Shown here piece after piece: positions 6,640 through 13,952 of a stretch of DNA of 24,250 nt. A program made the translations under genes and the position numbers. Under the pieces are notes generated by a model. That model was not told where the DNA came from. It did not search any database and saw only the letters and a list, made by a program, of their open reading frames with translations. Each line of letters opens with the position of its first letter. The first letter of the stretch is position 1. Source of the DNA: an uncultured Tissierellia bacterium (GTDB lineage Bacteria > Bacillota > Clostridia > Tissierellales > Peptoniphilaceae); contig CALAJY010000018.1 in NCBI GenBank assembly GCA_937923265.1, forward strand, positions 1 to 24,250, given 5' to 3'.

Positions 6640-8733
6640 ATGAAAAAGGACAAGAAAAAGGAATGGAAGAATGATCCCAAAAAAGAGCAGCTGAAGGAAA
6701 ACTACGTAGATCACACGAAGCAGACCATGACCACCAATGAGGGGGTCCCCATTGCCAATGACCATTTTTCGCTGAAGGCGGGGGAGCGGGGTCCTTCCCT
6801 CTTTCAGGACTTTCAAATGCACGAGAAGTTGATGCACTTTGACCGAGAACGGATTCCGGAGCGCGTGGTTCATGCCCGGGGATCCGGGGCCCACGGCTAT
6901 TTTGAGTGCTATGATGATTTTTCTGATTTGACCGCCGCCAAGGTGTTCTCCAAAAAGGGAAAGAAAACCCCAGTCTTCACGCGGTTTTCCACGGTGCAGG
7001 GTTCCCGGGGCAGTGCGGATACGGTTCGGGATGTTCGGGGATTTGCGGTAAAGATGTATACCGAAGACGGGAACCTTGATTTGGTGGGAATCTCCACGCC
7101 GGTCTTCTTTGTCCAGGATGCCATCAAGTTTCCGGACTTCATCCATTCGGTGAAACCGGAGCCCAAAAATGAGGTGCCGCAGGGCCAGAGTGCCCACGAT
7201 GGCTTTTGGGATTTTGTGAGCACGAACCGGGAGGCCTGTCACCAGGTGTTCTGGGCCATGAGCGACCGGGGCATTCCCAGAAGCTACCGGACCATGGAGG
7301 GCTTTGGGGTCCATACCTTTAAGTGGGTGAACAAAAAGGGAGACTTTGTCTTTGTAAAGTACCATTTTAAACCCGTCTTGGGTGTGCAATCCCTGGTGTG
7401 GGATGAGGCCCTGAAGATCTCGGGAAATGATCCGGATTTCCATCGCAAGGACCTGTGGGATGCCATCGAAGCGGGTAATTATCCGGAGTATGAGCTCTGC
7501 GTCCAGGTGCTCAAAACCGAGGATGAGTTTGCTTTCGACTTTGACATTCTCGATCCCACCAAGCTCTGGCCGGAGGAATTGGTGCCCCTCACAAAAGTGG
7601 GAAAAATTGTCCTCAATCGAAATCCCGAAAACTTCTTTGCGGAGACGGAGCAGGTTGCCTTCTCTCCCGGAAACATCGTTCCCGGCATTGACTTCTCCGA
7701 TGATCCCTTGCTGCAGGGACGGATTTTCGCCTATCCCGATGCCCACGTCTATCGGCTGGGGGGACCGAATTTTCAGGATCTTCCCATCAACCGTCCGGTG
7801 AATCCCGTGTACAACAACCAGCGAGATGGCTTCATGCAGAATCGAATTCCGGTCAATGAGACAAATTATGATCGCAATAACCGGGAGAACAACGACCCGA
7901 AGACGGAAGAAGACAAGACCATGATGGCCTTCCACCAACAACAGGAAACCTTTGATGGGAAAAAGATGCGGGGTCGCATCAAGGCCTTTACCGACTTCTA
8001 TACGCAGCCCCGCTTGTTTTTGAACTCACTTTCGGAGACCGAAAGGAAGCACCTCACCGAAGCCTTTGAATTCGAGCTCTCCAAGGTGAAAAGCGTGGAT
8101 GTGCGTCGAAATGTACTGGACATGCTCGATCACGTCTCTCCCGACTTGGCCGCGGAGGTCGGTGCGTATCTGGGCATCAAGAGCTATAAGGCGGGAAAGT
8201 ACAACTATGAGGACACGGGGGAGTCGGATCTATTGGACTACGGCTACCGGGGCAAGCACGTGGACAAGAGCCCCGCACTCTCCCAGGATTTTCTGGAGAA
8301 ATCCATCCGGGGATTAAAGGTGGCCGTCCTGTTGGATCATAAAAAGCTCTCAAAAGAAGTCTCCTCGCTGTTAACCGCCCTGGAAAAAGCTGGCTTACAG
8401 GTTGTTCTCATCGCCAACGAGCTTGGCATGGTCAAGGATACCTCCGGAAAAGAGCGGGAGATTGAGGAGACCTACCATTCCGCCACCTCGGTCTTGTATG
8501 ACGGTCTGCTCTTTGCTTCGGTTCAACAGGTGGATGCCTCACAAATGCCCAAGTTCAAGGGCTTCTTAGAAGATGCCTTTAATCACTATAAGCCCCTTCT
8601 CATCGTGCCGGGGCAGGAAGAGGCATTAGAGGAAGAAAAACGAAACGAGGCGGGGGTCTGCCTTGTCACTAAGGGAAGTGAAGCGGTTGCCGCCATGGAA
8701 CCCATCCGCTACTTTGAAAGAAAGCTGTCCTAG
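6640..8733 (+). CDS. katE: Large-subunit (clade 2, KatE/HPII-type) catalase with altered distal pocket
   Basis: A 697-residue haem catalase, which would break hydrogen peroxide into water and oxygen. The core has the catalytic His78 in RERIPERVVHARG and the proximal haem Tyr365 in RIFAYPDAH. A C-terminal flavodoxin-like domain of about 140 residues (from about 555) marks the large-subunit clade. The distal Asn of ordinary catalases (Asn148 in human, in GNNTP) falls at residue 151 here. The sequence reads GISTP, with Ile151 and Ser152 replacing Asn-Asn, while the His-to-Asn spacing of 73 is kept. The surrounding frame is intact, so this is a substitution, not a frameshift. The N-terminus is very Lys-rich. 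AAGGAGG precedes the start, and a strong shared terminator follows. Confidence 0.95.
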   Translation: MKKDKKKEWKNDPKKEQLKENYVDHTKQTMTTNEGVPIANDHFSLKAGERGPSLFQDFQMHEKLMHFDRERIPERVVHARGSGAHGYFECYDDFSDLTAAKVFSKKGKKTPVFTRFSTVQGSRGSADTVRDVRGFAVKMYTEDGNLDLVGISTPVFFVQDAIKFPDFIHSVKPEPKNEVPQGQSAHDGFWDFVSTNREACHQVFWAMSDRGIPRSYRTMEGFGVHTFKWVNKKGDFVFVKYHFKPVLGVQSLVWDEALKISGNDPDFHRKDLWDAIEAGNYPEYELCVQVLKTEDEFAFDFDILDPTKLWPEELVPLTKVGKIVLNRNPENFFAETEQVAFSPGNIVPGIDFSDDPLLQGRIFAYPDAHVYRLGGPNFQDLPINRPVNPVYNNQRDGFMQNRIPVNETNYDRNNRENNDPKTEEDKTMMAFHQQQETFDGKKMRGRIKAFTDFYTQPRLFLNSLSETERKHLTEAFEFELSKVKSVDVRRNVLDMLDHVSPDLAAEVGAYLGIKSYKAGKYNYEDTGESDLLDYGYRGKHVDKSPALSQDFLEKSIRGLKVAVLLDHKKLSKEVSSLLTALEKAGLQVVLIANELGMVKDTSGKEREIEETYHSATSVLYDGLLFASVQQVDASQMPKFKGFLEDAFNHYKPLLIVPGQEEALEEEKRNEAGVCLVTKGSEAVAAMEPIRYFERKLS

Positions 8734-8747
8734 GATAAGATGGTCTG

Positions 8748-8780
8748 AAAAAAGCCTGTCGCATTGCGACAGGCTTTTTT
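8748..8780. terminator. Bidirectional terminator between catalase and DUF1002 gene
   Basis: A stem of GCCTGTCGC with GCGACAGGC, a 3-nt loop, and A6/T6 flanks (8748-8753 and 8775-8780) works on both strands. It serves the plus-strand catalase and the converging minus-strand gene. Confidence 0.92.
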
Positions 8781-8813
8781 CATGGAATGGGGAAAAACGA
8801 TGAAGAAAGGGAA

Positions 8814-9785
8814 TCAATGAAAGGCATTCAGAATTCCCTGGAAAAAGTTGATGATGGCTTGGAAGATTCCCTGGAAGAAACCACCGATGCCCTTCTTGGT
8901 AGAATCGTCCATGTTATCCCAGGAGGCCTTCACGGAGTCGAGAAGTTTTCCGCCCTGCTGCAAGACATTCTCTCCAAATTTACGTAACGAGCTTTTTTGG
9001 TCTTCGGTGAGTTTCAACTGAGAGAACTGCTGCATGAGGTCCTGTAAGCTCTTCTTGTTTTCTTCCGATAGGATCCCGGAGAGGTTATAGTTATTGACCA
9101 CATTGTTGATAATCTGGCCGATATTGACCTGGGTGATGTCACCGCCCTTAGCCTCCTTTTCCTTGGTGATGGTCGCCTTGATTTCCGCAACCGCAGCATT
9201 GAGAAGGTCATCCGAATAGCCTTCCTTATTTTTATTCTCGGCGGTGATGGCCGAGGTCACCTTCAATTCCTTCTGGGCAACCTTTACATTCTCTTCCGGC
9301 AGGGCACCCGTCGTCCCGCTGAAGGCCTTGTAGACACCCGCCAAGGCACCGGACCCATCCACGGCTTTTACCGAAGCCACCTTGATGTCCATATTGGTGG
9401 CGCCTGCGGTAAGCGCTGCATTTTCGTATTGACGCGGAGTGATCGCGGTAATGGTATCGGGAGTGACAATCTCCACCTTGATTCCCGTGTTGTCCGAAAG
9501 CGGGCTCAGGTACACCGAAGAATAGCATTGGTAATAGTTATAGGTATCATGGAGCAGACCGTTCAGCTCTTTGATATTCACCTGCATGTCCAGGCTGCCA
9601 TCTTTTACACCCAGGAGCTGGCTGGTCTTTTGCTTTTGGTCGGTGCTCAGGCTTTCGCCGTAGGCATAGACGGGCTGATTGAGATTTTGCGCCTTCGCGG
9701 TGTGTAGACCGATACCGAGGGTAAGAAAAAAAGCGAGAAGAAAAGCGGTGATCCGCTGTCCTCTTTTCATGGGTTTTTGATTCAT
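8814..9785 (-). CDS. Secreted DUF1002-family protein
   Basis: A 323-residue exported protein of the DUF1002 family, whose function is not known. The N-terminus is a Sec signal peptide (positive MKRGQR, hydrophobic 13-27) with a probable cleavage site after TAKA at residue 32. The mature part opens with a YGESLSTDQK-like segment and a TPDTITAITPRQYENAALTAG stretch typical of the family. It continues with a long charged helical region (about 195-290) and ends in a short amphipathic tail rich in Phe, Ile and Gln. ATG at 9785 has AAGGAG 7 bases upstream; a second Met at residue 6 lacks this spacing. It is a single gene, convergent with catalase and divergent from the SDR gene. Confidence 0.85.
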   Translation of the reverse strand: MNQKPMKRGQRITAFLLAFFLTLGIGLHTAKAQNLNQPVYAYGESLSTDQKQKTSQLLGVKDGSLDMQVNIKELNGLLHDTYNYYQCYSSVYLSPLSDNTGIKVEIVTPDTITAITPRQYENAALTAGATNMDIKVASVKAVDGSGALAGVYKAFSGTTGALPEENVKVAQKELKVTSAITAENKNKEGYSDDLLNAAVAEIKATITKEKEAKGGDITQVNIGQIINNVVNNYNLSGILSEENKKSLQDLMQQFSQLKLTEDQKSSLRKFGENVLQQGGKLLDSVKASWDNMDDSTKKGIGGFFQGIFQAIINFFQGILNAFH

Positions 9786-9872
9786 AAGTAACTCCTTTTA
9801 CGTTCTCATTCGTTCGAGCACATGGTACAGAAGAGATGTGAAGACTTTATGAAGAAGCAGATGGAAAGATTG

Positions 9873-9909
9873 TGGTAAAATATTAACAAGAAAGGCACCC
9901 AGCGTGGGT
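9873..9909 (+). promoter_or_regulatory. Probable extended -10 promoter and inverted-repeat site before the SDR gene
   Basis: TGG followed by TAAAAT (9873-9881) matches an extended -10 element; no good -35 is seen. About 15 bases downstream, ACCCA-gcg-TGGGT (9897-9909) is a perfect 5-bp inverted repeat in the expected leader. It could be an operator or a small RNA hairpin. Confidence 0.4.
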
Positions 9910-9935
9910 AAACAGCAGGAGAAAAGGAGGAAGAA

Positions 9936-10721
9936 ATGGAGAATTATTTTGACTTGCGGGGTCGGGTCGCCCTGGTCACGGGAGCCTCATCGGGATTGGG
10001 AGCGCAGTTCGCGCATGCCCTGGCTTCCCAGGGGGCGGATGTAGCCCTGATTGCGCGGCGGGAAGAGAAGCTGCAGAAGGTGAAGGCAGAGATTGCTGAG
10101 AAATATGGAAATCACGTGGAGTATTACTGCCTGGATGTGACCGACTTCGATCGGATTCCGGAAGTGGTGAGCCGGGTCGAAGAGGACTTTGGCCACATTG
10201 ATATCCTGGTCAACAATGCGGGACTCTCCCTGGCGGGACCTGCCCTGAAAACGAGTCGGGAAGACTGGATGCGCATGATGGATACCAACCTGAATGGGGT
10301 CTTTTTTATGGCCCAAGCGGTGGGAAATGTGATGGTCAAACAAAACTATGGGCGGATCATCAACATCGGGTCCATCCACTCCAAAGTGAGCATGAAGACG
10401 GAGCACCTAAAGGGAGATTACCTGATTGCCTATGTGACCACCAAGCATGCGGTGCGGGGAATGACCATCGCCCTTGCCGCGGGATGGGCGGAATATGGTA
10501 TCACGGTGAATGCCATCGGACCGGGATACTTTGACAGCGAGATGACCCATGATATGCTGGCGATGGAGGGATTCCAAAAGACCCTGCACTGCAAGAGTCC
10601 CTTTGATCGTCCCGGAAGGGAAGGGGAGCTGAACACCACCCTTCTCTATCTCGCCTCGGAATACTCTTCTTATACCAACGGCCAGATCATCTATGTGGAT
10701 GGAGGCTGGACTATCTTATAG
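9936..10721 (+). CDS. SDR-family oxidoreductase
   Basis: A 261-residue classical short-chain dehydrogenase/reductase. It has the cofactor motif TGASSGLG (15-22), NNAG (93-96), catalytic Ser146 in GSIHS, and the YxxxK pair Tyr166/Lys170. The C-terminus (YTNGQIIYVDGGWT) is typical of gluconate 5-dehydrogenase/3-oxoacyl-reductase-like members that end in a conserved VDGG. The substrate may be a sugar acid or polyol, but the sequence does not decide it. AGGAGG precedes the ATG. It stands alone, with its own promoter candidate upstream and a hairpin downstream. Confidence 0.9.
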   Translation: MENYFDLRGRVALVTGASSGLGAQFAHALASQGADVALIARREEKLQKVKAEIAEKYGNHVEYYCLDVTDFDRIPEVVSRVEEDFGHIDILVNNAGLSLAGPALKTSREDWMRMMDTNLNGVFFMAQAVGNVMVKQNYGRIINIGSIHSKVSMKTEHLKGDYLIAYVTTKHAVRGMTIALAAGWAEYGITVNAIGPGYFDSEMTHDMLAMEGFQKTLHCKSPFDRPGREGELNTTLLYLASEYSSYTNGQIIYVDGGWTIL

Positions 10722-10806
10722 GAAACCCCGATTGCTTTCCAAAATCGAGATTTTGTGCTATGCTGATTCCAGAAGATAAAGCCCGCCTCACCTCTCAACG
10801 ATGTGC

Positions 10807-10824
10807 AAAACGGCGGGCCGTTTT
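10807..10824. terminator. Hairpin after the SDR gene, probable terminator
   Basis: AAAACGG (10807-10813) pairs with CCGTTTT (10818-10824) around a CGGG loop. A longer alternative pairs GCCCGCC (10781-10787) with GGCGGGC (10812-10818), followed by CGTTTTAATTT. Either form could end SDR transcription. Confidence 0.5.
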
Positions 10825-10839
10825 AATTTATGGGGAAAT

Positions 10840-10869
10840 TCTTTGGGTACATAATCTTTGGGTACATAA
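10840..10869 (+). repeat. 15-bp tandem duplication
   Basis: TCTTTGGGTACATAA occurs twice without a gap (10840-10854 and 10855-10869), upstream of the likely start of the Abi-type gene. The copies are identical, and the unit is a multiple of three, so the open frame is unbroken. Each copy contains a TACATAA that resembles a -10 element. Confidence 0.9.
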
Positions 10870-10904
10870 GTGGAGAAGAAGGAGCAACTAGGAAGAAGGT
10901 AAGT

Positions 10905-11849
10905 GTGAAGAAACCGAAGAGCAAGGGCCCTCAAGGGCTTCCCATGGAGGAGACTACCGATTGGGAGCGACCCTATCGCCTTCAATTTGATAAGGAGCTG
11001 CGCCATCTCCGGGATGATTGCGGCTTGGAGATCACGGACTGGGACCGGGCAGAGCGATGCTTGAATTTGGTGAGCCCCTTCCATTTGGAGGGCTTCAGCA
11101 TTCAATGGATGGATCCCGCCCAAAAACATTTCCGGAAGGGAACCCGCTTTGAGGACATATTTGCGGTGTATCGGGCGGATCGGGATTTGAAGGACTTTCT
11201 CTTTGACAGCCTTTCCGAGATTGAAGTGCAGATGCGGGTCGTGATCGGCTTTGTCCTGCAGAAGCGCTATGGGGATTTTGGCTATTTAAAAGAAGAGAAT
11301 TTCCGCAATGAGGAGTTTTATACGAACTTCATCCACGATGTTCACAATGAATGGCATAGGGCCAATGAGCCTTATGTCGCCCATTACCGGGACCGCTACG
11401 AGGACGGCTGCCCCATCTATATGGCCGTGGAGATCATCACCTTTGGCAGCCTCTCCAAACTTTTTTCGAATATGAAACGCCAGGACCAAAAGGCGGTGGC
11501 AGCGTTTTACGGAATCAAGAGTGAGACAGTCCTCGCTTCCTATTTTCGAGCCCTGACCACCATCCGAAACACCTGCGCCCATCACGGTCGGATGATGAAC
11601 CGGGTTTTTGAAGACGGCTGTGCGATCTTAAAGTCCGACCAAGCCCTGGTGGAACAGCTCGATCCCGGTTTTCGGATTCACAGCGATCGGCTTTTCGCCG
11701 CCATCGTCGCCATCTGTCATCTCCTACCGAAGATTCGCCAGGACCAGCTGTTGGAGAATTTTACCGAGCTCTTTCAGACCTACTCCCAATATGATCCCTA
11801 CTTTTTAAATTTTCCCCCGCATTGGCGAGAGATGTTGGATCAAATCTAA
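10905..11849 (+). CDS. Abi_2-family (AbiD/AbiF-like) HEPN protein
   Basis: A protein of about 314 residues of the Abi_2 family, related to lactococcal abortive-infection proteins AbiD/AbiF. These carry HEPN RNase-like folds, and some defend against phage. Family features are the N-terminal YRLQFDKELRHLRD, the middle IEVQMR helix, HYRDRYEDGCPIYMAVEIITFGSLSKLF, and the HEPN RX4H core RNTCAHHGRMMNR (Arg221/His226 from this start). The frame is open back to an ATG at 10830, but that codon has no ribosome site and directly follows a hairpin. I therefore prefer GTG at 10905, with GAAGG just upstream; ATG at 10945 is also possible. It lacks a visible antitoxin partner. Actual defence activity is inferred only. 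Confidence 0.82.
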   Translation: MKKPKSKGPQGLPMEETTDWERPYRLQFDKELRHLRDDCGLEITDWDRAERCLNLVSPFHLEGFSIQWMDPAQKHFRKGTRFEDIFAVYRADRDLKDFLFDSLSEIEVQMRVVIGFVLQKRYGDFGYLKEENFRNEEFYTNFIHDVHNEWHRANEPYVAHYRDRYEDGCPIYMAVEIITFGSLSKLFSNMKRQDQKAVAAFYGIKSETVLASYFRALTTIRNTCAHHGRMMNRVFEDGCAILKSDQALVEQLDPGFRIHSDRLFAAIVAICHLLPKIRQDQLLENFTELFQTYSQYDPYFLNFPPHWREMLDQI

Positions 11850-11856
11850 GCCCCGC

Positions 11857-11890
11857 GGAAGAACTTACGGCTTCCTCTCTTTTCTTTTCT
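11857..11890 (+). terminator. Weak terminator-like hairpin after the Abi_2 gene
   Basis: GGAAG (11857-11861) pairs with CTTCC (11871-11875), followed by a pyrimidine tract rich in T. The stem is short, so termination may be partial. Confidence 0.4.
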
Positions 11891-11967
11891 CGGAATGCTG
11901 CAATTTTCAGGGGGAAGAAAATTTTGGAGGTAAATTGAAAAACCCTACTCACTTTTTTCGGAGAATA

Positions 11968-11976
11968 TGCTATTAT
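11968..11976 (+). promoter_or_regulatory. Extended -10 promoter before the fhs leader RNA
   Basis: TGC followed by TATTAT is an extended -10 element. It would start transcription near 11983, exactly at the 5' edge of the self-pairing RNA described next. No convincing -35 is seen at the right distance. Confidence 0.5.
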
Positions 11977-11980
11977 CGAA

Positions 11981-12183
11981 TAGATGACCCCGGGGGAACT
12001 CGGGGCACCAAGTGGACCTTTCTTATCCACGGGTTTTCCCGAATGTTGAAGAGTGAAACGTTTGCCAAGGACGATTGGACTGCCGATTGTCGTAGTTCAC
12101 CTCGCCTTTGGGGCTCGGCTGGAGTTTGACCCTAATCCCGGTCCTGTCTACTTGGAGTTTGTAGTAATAGGTAGGCTACAAAC
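11981..12183 (+). ncRNA. Structured leader or small RNA of unknown class upstream of fhs
   Basis: The 376-base gap before fhs holds a segment whose ends pair. TAGA (11981-11984) pairs with TCTA (12147-12150), GACC (11986-11989) with GGTC (12140-12143), GGG (11992-11994) with CCC (12137-12139), AACTC (11997-12001) with GAGTT (12122-12126), and CCAAG with TTTGG (12107-12111). Inside are local hairpins: GTGGA/TCCAC, CGGG-TTTT-CCCG, GAGTGAA/TTCACCTC, and GACGATT/GATTGTC with wobbles. A separate 8-bp hairpin, GTTTGTAG/CTACAAAC (12157-12164 with 12176-12183), follows. There is no U-tract. It could be a metabolite-sensing leader for fhs or an independent 6S-like RNA. I do not recognise the class; base pairs were found by eye. 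Confidence 0.5.
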
Positions 12184-12225
12184 CGCATTGAAAATTGTTT
12201 CTCTGGAAGAAAGGAGTCAATCAAA

Positions 12226-13908
12226 ATGAAAACAGATATTGAAATCGCACAGGAGGCCCAAGGCCTTAAGATTACCGAAATTGCCAAGGAGTTGGGAATT
12301 CCGGAAGAGTCCTTAACCCCCTATGGCTATGACAAGGCCAAGGTGGACCATCGTTTGCTTCGTAAGTGGGCAGACAAGCCCGACGGAAAGCTGGTTTTGG
12401 TTACCGCCATCAGCCCCACTCCTCTGGGAGAAGGAAAGACCACGACTTCGGTGGGTTTGGCAGACGGTCTTCATAAGTTGGGCAAAAAGGCCATGCTGAC
12501 CCTGAGAGAACCATCCCTGGGACCCGCTTTCGGAATCAAAGGCGGTGCCGCAGGCGGCGGCTATGCACAGGTCATCCCCATGGAAGACATCAACCTTCAC
12601 TTCACGGGTGACTTCCATGCCATCGGTGCAGCAAACAACTTAATGGCGGCTCTGATTGATAACCATATTCACCAGGGCAATGAGCTCCGCATTGATGCGC
12701 GACGCATCACCTGGAACCGCTGCGTGGATATGAACGACCGTCAGCTTCGTAACATCGTTATCGGCTTAGGAAAGCCGGCAGACGGAATGCCCCGCGAAGA
12801 CCACTTTGACATCACGGTCGCTTCGGAAATCATGGCCATCGTCTGCTTGTCACAGTCTCTGAGCGAGTTGAAGGAACGCCTGGCCAAGATGGTCATCGGC
12901 TATAACCTGGATAAAGAACCCGTCACCTGCGGTGATTTACAGGCCCAGGGAGCCCTGGCAGCCCTGCTGAAGGATGTGATGAACCCCAACCTGGTCCAGA
13001 CCCTGGAGCACACTCCCGCCTTTGTTCATGGAGGACCTTTCGCCAACATCGCCCACGGCTGCAACACCCTAATCGCAACAAAGCTGGCAATGAAGTTAGC
13101 GGACTATGCGATCACGGAAGCCGGCTTCGGTAGCGACCTCGGCGCAGAGAAGTTTATCGATATCAAATGCCACCAGGGAGGAATCAAGCCCAATGCCGTG
13201 GTCTTGGTTGCCACCGTTCGCGCCCTGATTCATCATGGCGGAGCCGATAAGAAGCAGACCTACACCGATGAGCAGAACTTGGAAATGGAAAAGACCGGTC
13301 TTGCCAATCTTCGTCGCCATATCGACAACATCCAGAACGTCTACGGTTTGCCCGTTGTCGTTGCCATCAACAAATTTGCCACCGACACGGAGGAGGAGCT
13401 GGAATTGATCCGCAAGTCCTGTGAAGAAGTTGGCGTTCGCGTTGCTCTCTGCGAAGGCTGGGGCAAAGGCGGAGACGGCATGACCGATCTTGCCAAAGAG
13501 GTTATCGATCTCTGCGAAAAGAACCAAGACAAGGAACTTCAGTATGTATACAACGTGGAGGATTCCTTAAAGGATAAGATCAAGACCATTGCGCAGCGCG
13601 TTTATCGGGCAAAAGATGTGAAATTCGATGCGGCCGCAACTAGGGAACTCAAGAAGATTGAGAAGATGGGCTATGGCAACCTGCCTATCTGTATGGCAAA
13701 GACCCAATACTCCTTCTCGGATAACGCCAAGTTGATCAACGCCCCCGAGGACTTCACCATCTCCATTCGTGACGTCAAGCTGTCCGCCGGCGCCGGCTTC
13801 GTGGTTGCGATGTCGGGAACCATTATGACCATGCCCGGACTTCCCAAGCATCCCGCTTCGGAGAAGATCGATGTGGATGATGAAGGGAAAATCTCCGGCC
13901 TCTTCTAA
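12226..13908 (+). CDS. fhs: Formate-tetrahydrofolate ligase
   Basis: A 560-residue enzyme of the usual family length that joins formate to tetrahydrofolate using ATP, giving 10-formyl-THF for purine synthesis, formyl-Met-tRNA or acetogen-type carbon flow. The ATP-binding loop TPLGEGKTT is at 65-73, followed by the signature GPAFGIKGGAAGGGYAQV and the MEDINLHFTGD segment. A long C-terminal domain ends in a GTIMTMPGLPKHPA-like sequence. AAAGGAG lies about 10 bases before ATG 12226. The long structured leader upstream suggests RNA-level control. folC follows 44 bases downstream, so the two probably form a one-carbon/folate operon. Confidence 0.98.
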   Translation: MKTDIEIAQEAQGLKITEIAKELGIPEESLTPYGYDKAKVDHRLLRKWADKPDGKLVLVTAISPTPLGEGKTTTSVGLADGLHKLGKKAMLTLREPSLGPAFGIKGGAAGGGYAQVIPMEDINLHFTGDFHAIGAANNLMAALIDNHIHQGNELRIDARRITWNRCVDMNDRQLRNIVIGLGKPADGMPREDHFDITVASEIMAIVCLSQSLSELKERLAKMVIGYNLDKEPVTCGDLQAQGALAALLKDVMNPNLVQTLEHTPAFVHGGPFANIAHGCNTLIATKLAMKLADYAITEAGFGSDLGAEKFIDIKCHQGGIKPNAVVLVATVRALIHHGGADKKQTYTDEQNLEMEKTGLANLRRHIDNIQNVYGLPVVVAINKFATDTEEELELIRKSCEEVGVRVALCEGWGKGGDGMTDLAKEVIDLCEKNQDKELQYVYNVEDSLKDKIKTIAQRVYRAKDVKFDAAATRELKKIEKMGYGNLPICMAKTQYSFSDNAKLINAPEDFTISIRDVKLSAGAGFVVAMSGTIMTMPGLPKHPASEKIDVDDEGKISGLF

Positions 13909-13952
13909 AGGTCGGCGGAGTCGGTAACTCCGAGAAGAAATACAGGAAAGTT

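Noticed and set aside
6604..7941. 445-codon minus-strand frame opposite the catalase
   Set aside because: It is an antisense shadow of a clear catalase gene and has no family features.
11935..12129. 64-codon plus-strand frame with TTG start after GGAGG
   Set aside because: The ribosome site is good, but the encoded sequence looks non-protein-like, and the frame runs through a promoter and a self-pairing RNA, so I treat it as accidental.
11981..12183. ZTP (pfl) or THF riboswitch before fhs
   Set aside because: These are the expected classes, but I could not match their conserved core strings; a covariance search is needed before naming it.
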